A program made the position numbers and the translations under genes. From Pseudomonadota bacterium (GTDB lineage Bacteria > Pseudomonadota > Gammaproteobacteria > Steroidobacterales > Steroidobacteraceae), in the NCBI GenBank assembly GCA_016713725.1, contig JADJOO010000006.1:248001-312000 (forward strand): DNA of 64,000 nucleotides, read 5' to 3'. Positions 49,330 to 57,682 of this stretch are shown here, one piece after another. The notes beneath the pieces are model-generated. The model had not been told where the DNA came from, ran no database searches, and saw only the letters and a program-made list of their open reading frames with translations. Each line of letters opens with the position of its first letter. Within the stretch, counting starts at the first letter, position 1.

Positions 49330-49443
49330 GCGTCGTCACCCCATAGATGCAGGAATACGCAGCCTAGCACGACCGCAGCGCGCTTTAGCTCGGGCGTCTG
49401 CGCGCGCTGACAGCGATCCTGTCGAGGCCGGCGGGGCTCGAGG

Positions 49444-50625
49444 TCACGCCCGTGGCGCCGACTCCGTCGTTTGCAGTGCAGCACGCCGGCTGCCGGCATA
49501 GAGAGCGAACAACAGCAACCGGCACGGAATGCTGCCGTTCATCAGGTTGAACGTTCGCGACGGCTTGAGCCCGATTGCCTTGTACGGCGAGGCATTGGCC
49601 GCGAGCACGGCGGCACGCCAACCCGCGAACCGTTGCTTCAGCGTGTCGCCAAACTCCTCGTACAACTGACGCACCTCGACTTCGCCACCACCGATGCGAT
49701 CCCCGTACGGCAGATTCGTCGCCAGCAGGCCAGTCGGCGCGGGCGGCATGACGTCCTGCACACGCATTACGTCGAACTGGATGTACTTCTCGACCCGCGC
49801 CTTGAGCGCGCTCTTGCGTGCCATGTCGACGTATTCGGCCCGGATGTCGGAGGCCGCGACGATACACGGCGGCGCGTCCAGCTTTTCGGCACGGATGCTG
49901 TCCTGCGTTTCGCGCCAGAGCACCCGATCGAAGTCCGCGAGCCACTCGAAGTAAAATTCGCCCTTCTTGCGATGGATCTGCGGCGCCTTGCGCACGGCGA
50001 TCATCGCCGCCTCGATGGCCAACGTGCCGCTGCCACACATCGGATCAAGAAATGCGATGCTGCCATCGTAACCCGCAAACTGCAGGATCGTCGCCGCCAG
50101 AGTTTCCTTCAGCGGCGCGGGATGACCCTGCTCGCGATACCCGCGCTTGTGCAGCGACTTGCCCGACGTGTCGAAGCTGAGCATGCAGCGGCCACGCGCA
50201 ACGTGCGCCACGATCACCACCTTCGGCTCGGCGGTATCGACCGGCGGAACCTGCTCACCCAACCGCGTGAAGGACTCCCGCACACCCTCGCGTACCTGCG
50301 TAATAACCTGTTTAGGCGTCAGTCCGCCGCCCTCATCACCCGTGCTTTCGACCATGAAGCCGTGGCGGGCTTCGAACCATTCGGGCCAGTGCAGGCGACG
50401 AACCTGCGAATGCAGCATGGCCGGCGCGTGAGCCGGCACCTCGCGCAGGACGCGCATGATGCGACTCGCCGTGCGCACGCGCAGGTGCAGCTCGTAGAAC
50501 TGGCGTGGAGTCGCAGTGAACAGCACTGCGCGAAACGTCGGCGCCAGGTCCGTGACACCCAGCGCCCCTAGTTCGGCGACGAGGGCTGGTTTGGCTTCCT
50601 CGGGACAGGTCGCGATCAGCCGCAT
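49444..50625 (-). CDS. THUMP-domain RNA methyltransferase, RlmL-like
   Basis: 393 aa. N-terminal ferredoxin-like/THUMP region (1-165, MRLIATCPEEAKPALVAELG) and Rossmann methyltransferase (about 170-393) with SAM motif FLDPMCGSGTLAIEAAMIA and catalytic ATNLPYGDRIGGG in place of NPPY. Matches the RlmL half (23S rRNA guanine N2-methyltransferase) of RlmKL; the RlmK half is absent, as in many bacteria. Starts inside the upstream methyltransferase gene (10-bp overlap), the third gene of an overlapping trio. TrmN-like tRNA enzymes are the alternative. Confidence 0.85.
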   Translation of the reverse strand: MRLIATCPEEAKPALVAELGALGVTDLAPTFRAVLFTATPRQFYELHLRVRTASRIMRVLREVPAHAPAMLHSQVRRLHWPEWFEARHGFMVESTGDEGGGLTPKQVITQVREGVRESFTRLGEQVPPVDTAEPKVVIVAHVARGRCMLSFDTSGKSLHKRGYREQGHPAPLKETLAATILQFAGYDGSIAFLDPMCGSGTLAIEAAMIAVRKAPQIHRKKGEFYFEWLADFDRVLWRETQDSIRAEKLDAPPCIVAASDIRAEYVDMARKSALKARVEKYIQFDVMRVQDVMPPAPTGLLATNLPYGDRIGGGEVEVRQLYEEFGDTLKQRFAGWRAAVLAANASPYKAIGLKPSRTFNLMNGSIPCRLLLFALYAGSRRAALQTTESAPRA

Positions 50626-51446
50626 GAGCTGCCACGCACGGCAAGTACGCCATCGCCTTCGATCCTGGTTGTGAAACCGGCGACCCGCAGTCGCCGCGCA
50701 ACTTCCTGCGGGACGTCGCGCCCGCTGGTGAATCGATTCGGCGTGCCCGTGTAGTGAAACAACCGGCCGCCAGGCCTCAGGACCCGCGCGAGCTCGTCGT
50801 AGAAGGCCTGCGAATACAGCTCGCCGGCCAGGCCAAAGCGCGGCGGATCGTGCAGGATGGCATCGAAAGAAGCGTCCGCGAGTCCGCGTATCGCCGCGCT
50901 GACGTCACCGGCGATTACATTCAGACCAGGTCCGTTCGCCGGCGACCACGGGTTGAGCGTGCGCAGCCATAGGACATCCGGGTTGATTTCATAGGACGTT
51001 ACTTCGCTCGCCCCACCTTCCTGGCACCAGGCCGCAAAGTAGCCCAGACCCGCGCAGGTATCCAGGACCCGCTTGCCGGCGGGTTCGATCAAGGCGACTT
51101 TACGGCGTGCATCGTCGTACGGCGAGACCTGCCTGGTCGGCAGCATCTTCACGCCATCGATCTCGAACGTTGGTGGGCCCCAGTCGGTTGGCACGAGCTT
51201 GAGCAGCGAAGTGCCGAAGCGCGCGACCGGCTCGAACCCGGCGCCGCTCCAGTGATAGATCGTCCGCTCCCTGCAGCGTTCGAGGTACGGGTACGATCCC
51301 TCGCGCCAGCGCCATTCATTCGTACCAAGCTCCACCTGCGTCTCCGAGCGATCCAGGTCGAGCGAACAGGCGAGTACCTGCTCGCCGCGACGCCGCGCAA
51401 GGAGCATTTGCTGATGCACGTGCGCAGTGAGCAGCGGGCCTCTCAC
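50616..51446 (-). CDS. SAM-dependent methyltransferase, COG2521-like
   Basis: 276 aa from a GTG at 51,446 that overlaps the upstream stop (GTGA). The Rossmann core is in the second half: KRVLDTCAGLGYFAAWCQE (SAM site, about 122-140), VTSYEINPDVLWLRTLNPW, FDAILHDPPRFGL and LARVLRPGGRLFHYTG. The first half holds beta-rich segments (ACSLDLDRSETQVELG, FGTSLLKLVPTDWGPPTFEI). The arrangement recalls the predicted methyltransferases of COG2521, first noted in archaea. Target unknown; coupling to an RNA methyltransferase hints at RNA. Confidence 0.7.
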   Translation of the reverse strand: MRGPLLTAHVHQQMLLARRRGEQVLACSLDLDRSETQVELGTNEWRWREGSYPYLERCRERTIYHWSGAGFEPVARFGTSLLKLVPTDWGPPTFEIDGVKMLPTRQVSPYDDARRKVALIEPAGKRVLDTCAGLGYFAAWCQEGGASEVTSYEINPDVLWLRTLNPWSPANGPGLNVIAGDVSAAIRGLADASFDAILHDPPRFGLAGELYSQAFYDELARVLRPGGRLFHYTGTPNRFTSGRDVPQEVARRLRVAGFTTRIEGDGVLAVRGSSCG

Positions 51447-52639
51447 CGCGACGGCGCCAGCCTGCGCGTGACGCCAATGACGCGGGATGCCAGCCGGCCG
51501 AGCGCGTGCACGTTGGAGGGCGGGTCGATCTGCGCCATCGTCACCTGGTACACGGCTTCCTTGCCCGCAGCGAGCGCTGGATTCGCGACGACCGAGCGGC
51601 CCGCAACCAGGAACGTGTCAAGATCGCCGAACGCCACCAGCAGCGGCGTGCGCGCAGGCCGATAGCGACGCAGCGCACGGCCGGCGGCGGCGCGTCGAAC
51701 GTTGGCAGCCGCACATTCACCCATCTCGAGCGCGTGGAATGCCTGCTTCGGCAAGGCAACCGGCCATGCGGCCGCATCGCCGATCACGAACACGTTGTCG
51801 AAGCGGCGACTGCGCAACGTTGCATCGACGGGTGCCCACTGCAGAGCCTTCGGCGCGAGCCTCGCATCGTGCAGCAAGGGAGGTGCGACGCTACCGCCCG
51901 TCCAGATCGTGAGGTCGGAGCGCAACCGCTTGCCGCCTTGCAGACGAACGCCAGCTGGCGTGATTGCCGCGACTGGCGCCCTCGCGTGGATCTGCACGTC
52001 GTAATCCCGTACATGCTTGCGCACGGCAGCGTCGATCTTCGGCGACACTCCCGACATCAGTCCAGGCCCCGCCTCGACGATGTGCAGCGTCAGGTTATCG
52101 CGAACCCTGTATCGCCGGAGGATCTCACCGAGCGCCTCGACTCCTGCAAAGCCTCCGCCTGCGATGACGATCGAACGCCGTTTGCGCCCCTTCATCAGTG
52201 CCGCCAGTCGGCGACCGATCGCGTCGCAATGCTCGACACACCTGAATGGCAAGGCGTGGCGTTCAACGCCTTGCACTCCATAAGTCGCGTTGACGCCACC
52301 CGTGGCGACGATGCAGAAATCGAATGCGTGGACCGTGCCGCCTGCCGTCGTCAGGGTTCCGCGCCTCGCATCGATGGCAGTGACGGCGTCGCGCACGAAA
52401 CGATGGCCCGCCGCGGCCACGAGCCGCTTCCGCGGCAGCCTCAGGTCGGCCGGCCGCTTGGCCCGCGAGACGAGCTCGTGAATGTTCGGGAGCCATTCGA
52501 ACCACGGCGATGGATCGAACACGGTCACGTCGAACTCGACACCGAGTTCCTGGGCCGCTCGAATGCCCCCGAAATTTGCGCCGACGATGGCCACGCGCGG
52601 ACGCTTCGACAGCGGGGATCGGCGACGGCGTGCAGTCAT
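51443..52639 (-). CDS. NDH-2-like FAD/NAD(P) oxidoreductase
   Basis: 398 aa. Two Rossmann dinucleotide sites: FAD motif RVAIVGANFGGIRAAQEL (about 15-32) and NAD(P) motif SIVIAGGGFAGVEALGEIL (about 155-173); ATGGVN; second FAD motif FDNVFVIGDAAAWP. Typical of type II NADH:quinone oxidoreductases and sulfide:quinone reductase relatives; no redox cysteine pair, so not a disulfide reductase. The basic start (MTARRRRSPLSKRPR) and absence of a C-terminal amphipathic helix leave membrane attachment open. First gene of the overlapping trio with two methyltransferases. Confidence 0.82.
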   Translation of the reverse strand: MTARRRRSPLSKRPRVAIVGANFGGIRAAQELGVEFDVTVFDPSPWFEWLPNIHELVSRAKRPADLRLPRKRLVAAAGHRFVRDAVTAIDARRGTLTTAGGTVHAFDFCIVATGGVNATYGVQGVERHALPFRCVEHCDAIGRRLAALMKGRKRRSIVIAGGGFAGVEALGEILRRYRVRDNLTLHIVEAGPGLMSGVSPKIDAAVRKHVRDYDVQIHARAPVAAITPAGVRLQGGKRLRSDLTIWTGGSVAPPLLHDARLAPKALQWAPVDATLRSRRFDNVFVIGDAAAWPVALPKQAFHALEMGECAAANVRRAAAGRALRRYRPARTPLLVAFGDLDTFLVAGRSVVANPALAAGKEAVYQVTMAQIDPPSNVHALGRLASRVIGVTRRLAPSR

Positions 52640-52708
52640 GGACGGACTTCGAGGTCAGCGGCAGGGAGCCGCAGTGTAGACTGGAATTTCACCGCCAGCG
52701 GAGCCCAC

Positions 52709-52825
52709 GTGAACCGGATCAAGTCGCTTCTGAAAACGACACTGGCGGGCGGCATGATGTTTCTCGGCATTGGCCCGGCGGAGAAGCTGCGAGGCGCGAA
52801 CCTCGCGGCAAGCGCTTCGAACTGA
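52709..52825 (+). CDS. Possible 38-aa membrane peptide
   Basis: A GTG start with GGAG 6 nt upstream encodes a basic N-terminus (MNRIKSLLKTTLAG), a short hydrophobic stretch (GGMMFLGIG) and a polar tail. It begins 69 bp from the divergent oxidoreductase start and its stop abuts the stop of the cytochrome gene. Size and composition suit a small membrane peptide, but coding is unproven. Confidence 0.3.
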   Translation: MNRIKSLLKTTLAGGMMFLGIGPAEKLRGANLAASASN

Positions 52826-55237
52826 TCAGGGTGGTTGCTCGCCGAGCGCCTGTGCTGCCAGTACACGCACCTGTGGGTCTGCCGGATATGCGGCCACGAG
52901 CCTGCGCGCCGTCGCCTGCGCATCCTGGCGCTTGCCCGACTCGAGCTGGAACGATGTCAGTGCCATCAGCATGTCGCGATCGTAGGGCCAGCGTTTGACG
53001 GCCGCCTGCAGGCGACGGATCGATTCATCCGCCTGCCCCGTCGAATGCAGCGCCACCGCGAAGACGTAGCTGTAGCGAGCCGTAGCGGGGTCGAGTTCCA
53101 CGGCACGCCGGAGCGACCCGATCGCGAGTTCCGGCTGCTGCAGGCGGATACGCGCCAGGCCCAGCGCGTGGTGCAGCGTGGCGCTTGCCGGCACGCGCTG
53201 CAAACCCCGCTGCAACATGTCGGCCGACTCCTGGTCACGACCTTGTGCGCGCAGCACGTCTGCCGCATTGACGTAAGCTGGCACAAATTCCGGATCCAGC
53301 TGGATTGCGGCGATGAACTGGGCATGGGCCGCGTCAGCCTGCCCCAATGCTGCCCTGAAGCCCCCGAGCGCGACGCGGGACTCGGGTCGGTCTGCGTTGT
53401 ACTGCAGAGTCGCGATGTACTCCTGCGACGCGACCTCCCAGCGCGGCAGCAGTTCCTGCGGCAGCCGTTCCTGACCGCCCGCAAGCGACCTCGCCGCCTC
53501 GATACGGACGGCGCGGCTCGCATCACCGAGCAACGGTCCGAGGACCGTAGCGCGCGTCTCGGCGGGCATTACGTCAGCCAGCTGCACCGTTGCCAGTCGC
53601 ACCAGCGGATTGGTGTCCCCGGACATGCTCTGCGCAAAGTCGCGCGTGAACTGGCCACTGCCGGCGAGTCGCGCGAGTGCAGAAGCACGCACGATGGCGG
53701 GTTGTGCCGCGTCGCGGGCGACGCCGGCGAGCTGGTCCAGCGCAGACGGTTCGCCACTCTCGGCAGCATGAAAGACTGTCGTGAACGTCTGGTAGCCGGC
53801 AGCATCGCGGCCGAGCCAATCGCGCACCGTTCCAGCTGCCCACTTCGCATCGCGCTCGGTGTGGCACGCATTACATGCATTCGGCACGCCGAACGCCACG
53901 CTTTCGTCGGGTCGTGGCACACGCATGCTGTGATCGCGCCGGGGATCGACGACCATGTACGTGTTCTGCGGCATGTGGCAGTTGGCGCATTGCGCGCCTG
54001 CCGCTCCCTGTTGGTGCCTGTGATGCGTGCTGGCATCGTATTTCGATGCGTCGTGACACTGCGCGCACACTGTGTTGCCCGGTGCGCGCAGCGCCTGCGT
54101 ATGCGGATCGTGGCAATCGCTGCAGGTGACGCCGGCCGCGTGCATGCGACTCTGCAGCCACGAACCCCAGACGAACACCTCGTCCTGCTGCTGACCGTCG
54201 GCGTGATGCAGCCCCGGCACCAGCAGCGACGGCAGGTAGTGATCCATGAACGGGCGCCCGGGCTCGTACGCATCGGCGATCTGTGCGCGACGCGCGTGAC
54301 ACTGCGCACAGACTTCGATTTCACGCTCGGTGGTGCGCGGCTTGTTGCGCACAGGCTGGCCTGTCCCCGCGTCACGCCCCCATGTCACGCCGCGTCGCTC
54401 GTCGAGCTGCACCGTCAGGCCCTTGCCCGCCTCCGTGCCCTTACGGCCGGCCCATTCGACGTGGGCGGAGCCGGGCCCGTGGCACGCCTCACAACCCACT
54501 GAGATTTCGGCGTAGGTCGTCTTGAACGAATCAGCAGACGCGTCATAGCCCTTGCTCACCTGGGTCGAGTGGCAGTCGGCGCACATGAAGTTCCAGTTCT
54601 GCGACCGACGCGTCCAGTGGAGTTCGTCCGTGTGGTCGATCTTCTCGTCGGGATACTGGCGGAACCAGTGCTGGCCACCCTGCGCGCGCGATCGCGCATC
54701 CCAGGTCAGCGAGACGGCCTGCAGGCGCCCACCGGGCAACTCGACGAGGTATTGCTGCAATGGCGCGACGCCGAACGTGTAATTGACCTCGAAGTCCGCG
54801 AGCTGGCCGTCAGGCCCGTCGGTGCGGATGAAATACTTGCCGTCACGCTGGAAGAAACTGGACTGGACGCCCTGGACGCTGTAGGTCGCGTCGTTGAAAT
54901 TGCCGAGCACTGTCTGTCCGGTGGCTTGCTGCATGGCGACTGCGTGCTGCGAGGTCTGCCAGGCCTTCGATTCGACTGAGTGACATTGCGCGCAGGACTG
55001 CGAGCCGACATATACGGCGGTTATGGCGACTGACTCGGTGCCCGCCGTCGACGCGGGTACGCCTGGCTGCCGCCCGGCGAAGAAATACCAGGCAGCGAGG
55101 ACCAGCATCGCAATGCCCGCAAGTACGCCGACCCACAGCGCAGTCATCCGGCTCGACCCATCGGCAGGGTCGTCAGGCGCAGGAGCGCCACCAATCACTT
55201 TGGGCTGCTGCTGCGCGCGGGTTTGCTTGCGGGGCAC
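52826..55237 (-). CDS. Octahaem cytochrome c with HEAT and TPR repeats
   Basis: 803 aa from a GTG at 55,237. One N-terminal membrane anchor (ALWVGVLAGIAMLVLAAWYF, about 33-52) puts the rest in the periplasm. Eight CxxCH motifs: CAQCH (82), CADCH (about 218), CEACH (248), CAQCH (309), CSDCH (372), CAQCH (390), CANCH (416), CNACH (454). Then HEAT-like repeats (about 500-600, VRASALARLAGSGQF, VRIEAARSLAGG) and four to five TPR repeats (about 610-795, HHALGLARIRLQQPELAIGS). The haem part resembles cytochrome c554/multihaem reductases. It lies 36 bp after the alkyl sulfatase gene; redox partner unknown. Confidence 0.88.
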   Translation of the reverse strand: MPRKQTRAQQQPKVIGGAPAPDDPADGSSRMTALWVGVLAGIAMLVLAAWYFFAGRQPGVPASTAGTESVAITAVYVGSQSCAQCHSVESKAWQTSQHAVAMQQATGQTVLGNFNDATYSVQGVQSSFFQRDGKYFIRTDGPDGQLADFEVNYTFGVAPLQQYLVELPGGRLQAVSLTWDARSRAQGGQHWFRQYPDEKIDHTDELHWTRRSQNWNFMCADCHSTQVSKGYDASADSFKTTYAEISVGCEACHGPGSAHVEWAGRKGTEAGKGLTVQLDERRGVTWGRDAGTGQPVRNKPRTTEREIEVCAQCHARRAQIADAYEPGRPFMDHYLPSLLVPGLHHADGQQQDEVFVWGSWLQSRMHAAGVTCSDCHDPHTQALRAPGNTVCAQCHDASKYDASTHHRHQQGAAGAQCANCHMPQNTYMVVDPRRDHSMRVPRPDESVAFGVPNACNACHTERDAKWAAGTVRDWLGRDAAGYQTFTTVFHAAESGEPSALDQLAGVARDAAQPAIVRASALARLAGSGQFTRDFAQSMSGDTNPLVRLATVQLADVMPAETRATVLGPLLGDASRAVRIEAARSLAGGQERLPQELLPRWEVASQEYIATLQYNADRPESRVALGGFRAALGQADAAHAQFIAAIQLDPEFVPAYVNAADVLRAQGRDQESADMLQRGLQRVPASATLHHALGLARIRLQQPELAIGSLRRAVELDPATARYSYVFAVALHSTGQADESIRRLQAAVKRWPYDRDMLMALTSFQLESGKRQDAQATARRLVAAYPADPQVRVLAAQALGEQPP

Positions 55238-55273
55238 GAATCTCGACTCTCTGCGGACGAGCCGTGATAGGGC

Positions 55274-57331
55274 TCAGGGTGCTGGCGGGACCGCGACGAC
55301 CGTCTTCGTCCCCGGCATGATCTCGAAATACTGATCGAAATCGCCGAAGCTCGCCATCAGTTGCTTCAGTACGTCCGCGTTGCCGGCCAGGTTCGCGCGG
55401 CCGGCCGCGGCCTGGGAGGCGAACGTTGCCTTGCGCATCATGATCGGCTCGAGGTCGGCCCGGTTGATCGTGATGGTGAGGTCAGCGTCCTTCGCCTGGT
55501 ACCCCTGGATGTTCGTCAGCGTCGAATGGCTGAGTTCAAGTACATGCTGTTCGCCATTGTCGGGTGTGACGAGGTTGATCTTGAACGCCAGCCCATCGGC
55601 CTTGCGGCTATCGAGCAGGATGCCCAGGTAGTCGAGCCACAGTTCCGTCGTCATGGCGCGCACGGTGTCTGGCGAAGACGACTGCGGGATCAGGCCGCTC
55701 GGGATGCCCGACCGCAATTCAAGCGCAGCTGCGAGGAAGCTGTTGCGCAGGCTCGAGCTTTCCTTCTGGTAGCCCACCTGTTCGAAGGCGTCGGCGAGCA
55801 GGTCCTTGGCCGCCTGGTTGGCTGGCTGCGCGTACACCAGCTTGTTCAGCAACTCGATAGCCAGCCGATACTCGCCGGCCGCGTACAGTTCGCGGGACCT
55901 CGCGACGATCTTGTCTGCACCCCCCATCATCTCGACGTACAGCGGCGCGGAATCCCGCGGCGAAGCCGGCACCAGCGTGGCCGGGTTGCCGTCCCAGTAG
56001 CCAAGATAGCGGTTGATGACTGCGCGGCTGTTGTGTTCTTCCGACCCATGGTAGCTGCGCGCCGCCCAGTCCTGCTGCAGGCTGGCGGGCAGGCGGTAAA
56101 CGTTCTGTATCTCGTTGATCGTCACGCCCTGGTTCGCCAGGTGCAGCACGTCGTTGTTCAGGTTTGCATACACGTCACGCTGGGTACGCATGACTTCCTG
56201 TACGCGCGCGTTGCCCCAGCGGGGCCAGGTGTGAGCCGCGAACATCACGTCGGCCTGGGAGCCGAAGAGGTACAGCGCCTCGTTGATGTACTTCGACCAT
56301 TGCAGCGCATCGCGGACGAGCGCGCCGCGCAGCGTGTAGATGTTGTGGATCGTCGCCGTGATGTTCTCGGCCGCCCAGAACGCCTTGAACTGCGGAAACC
56401 AGGTGTTCATTTCGGCCGGCGCTTCGGTGCCCGGCGTGTTCTGGAACACCATCGTCACGCCATCGACGACGATTTCCTCGATGTCCCTGGTGACGAGCCG
56501 TGTTGGCGCGATCAGGCCCGTGGTACCCGAGGAGGCCCGCTTGCCGATGGCCTGGTCGACGTGGCCGAACGGGCTTGACGGCAGCAGCATGCCGTACTGG
56601 TACATCGCGCGACGGATCATCGCGTTGCCGGCGTAGACGTTTTCCGAGATGGCCGCTTCCATGAAGCCGGCGGGTGCGATGACCTGCACCCTGCCCGCCC
56701 TGACGTCAGCCTCGTCGATTACCCCGCGCACACCGCCGAAATGGTCGATGTGCGAGTGCGAGTAGACGACTGCCACGACGGGACGGGCGTCGAGTTTCTC
56801 ATTGGCAAATGCGAGTGCCGCAGCCGCCGTCTCTTTCGAGACGAGCGGATCAAAGACGATCCAGCCGGAATTACCCTTGACGAAGGTGATGTTGGAGAGA
56901 TCGAAGCCGCGCACCTGCCAGATCCGGCCGGGCACGACTTCGTAAAGCCCGTACTGGGCATTGAGCACGGCCTGTCGCTGCAGCGACGGGTGGATACTGT
57001 CGAAGTCCTGCTTCGTGTCGAGGAACGCGTAGCGGCCGAAATTCCAGGCCGTTGCGCCTTCCGCCGTCTTGATCTCGGTGTAGGCAGGCGCCGCGACGAA
57101 CCCCCGTTTCGATTCCTCGAAGTCCCGCTTGTCCTCGAACGGCAGCGACGACCGAGCGTTACGCTGCAACGCATCGGTCGCTGGCGACGGCGGTTGCCCC
57201 TGCGGATGAAAGTGCGCGATTGGCGCAGGACTGGCGACGGGACTGGTCTTGCGTGCTTCGGCATTCAACGGCGCGCACACGCCACAGACCGCCAGCACCA
57301 GCAGGGTCCACAGAGGCTCGGGTCGATTCAT
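55274..57331 (-). CDS. SdsA1/YjcS-type alkyl sulfatase
   Basis: 685 aa from the ATG at 57,331 (GGAG upstream). Signal peptide PLWTLLVLAVCGVCAPLNAEA. N-terminal metallo-beta-lactamase domain with zinc motif YSHSHIDHFGG (about 189-199), TPGTEAPAEMNTWFP and AAHTWPRWGNAR; alkyl-sulfatase dimerisation domain (about 430-550, NRYLGYWDGNPATLVP); C-terminal SCP-2-like lipid-binding domain (about 560-685, ADLTITINRADLEPIM). Splits sulfate from alkyl sulfates such as detergents, releasing an alcohol. The product alkanol could feed the alkane pathway. Part of a minus-strand sulfatase cluster. Confidence 0.92.
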   Translation of the reverse strand: MNRPEPLWTLLVLAVCGVCAPLNAEARKTSPVASPAPIAHFHPQGQPPSPATDALQRNARSSLPFEDKRDFEESKRGFVAAPAYTEIKTAEGATAWNFGRYAFLDTKQDFDSIHPSLQRQAVLNAQYGLYEVVPGRIWQVRGFDLSNITFVKGNSGWIVFDPLVSKETAAAALAFANEKLDARPVVAVVYSHSHIDHFGGVRGVIDEADVRAGRVQVIAPAGFMEAAISENVYAGNAMIRRAMYQYGMLLPSSPFGHVDQAIGKRASSGTTGLIAPTRLVTRDIEEIVVDGVTMVFQNTPGTEAPAEMNTWFPQFKAFWAAENITATIHNIYTLRGALVRDALQWSKYINEALYLFGSQADVMFAAHTWPRWGNARVQEVMRTQRDVYANLNNDVLHLANQGVTINEIQNVYRLPASLQQDWAARSYHGSEEHNSRAVINRYLGYWDGNPATLVPASPRDSAPLYVEMMGGADKIVARSRELYAAGEYRLAIELLNKLVYAQPANQAAKDLLADAFEQVGYQKESSSLRNSFLAAALELRSGIPSGLIPQSSSPDTVRAMTTELWLDYLGILLDSRKADGLAFKINLVTPDNGEQHVLELSHSTLTNIQGYQAKDADLTITINRADLEPIMMRKATFASQAAAGRANLAGNADVLKQLMASFGDFDQYFEIMPGTKTVVAVPPAP

Positions 57332-57347
57332 GCCGGTCTCCACTGCA

Positions 57348-57572
57348 TCAGTTTCTGCACGGTTCGCCACGCCGAGCATCGTTCAATTCCCAATGTATCC
57401 ACTGCGGGCGGGTCAGCAGCGTCTTCGTGTTGCTGGTGACGCCGAAGCAATCGAGGTCGATGTTGCCGTAGCCGATGCTCGCCCTCCAGCGGTTGCTGGC
57501 CCACCAATTCACGCGGGCCACCAGCCATCCACGGTGCCGCCTCGACCAATGCCTGCTCAATCGAAGGTTCCT
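57348..57572 (-). pseudogene. Phosphate-selective porin (OprO/OprP-like) C-terminal remnant
   Basis: Reads RVNWWASNRWRASIGYGNID then TNTKTLLTRPQWIHWEL-like strands, matching the last barrel strands of OprO/P porins (GVNWYxNRNxRxxxxY and LLxRxQxxF signatures). Just upstream, in a second frame, GRGGTVDGW is the preceding conserved turn, so there is at least one frameshift near 57,536 and an in-frame TGA before it. Further upstream nothing porin-like remains before the sulfatase stop at 57,683. Only about 70 of some 400 residues are left. Confidence 0.55.
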
Positions 57573-57682
57573 GCTGACAACGAAGCCATGGCGCTCCGCC
57601 CGGGAATCCGCCTGCGGGGGGCGGGAATGCAGGCGGCTCCCGCGCGGGCGCCGTGGAATTTCTGGTCCTGGCGGCGATTGGC

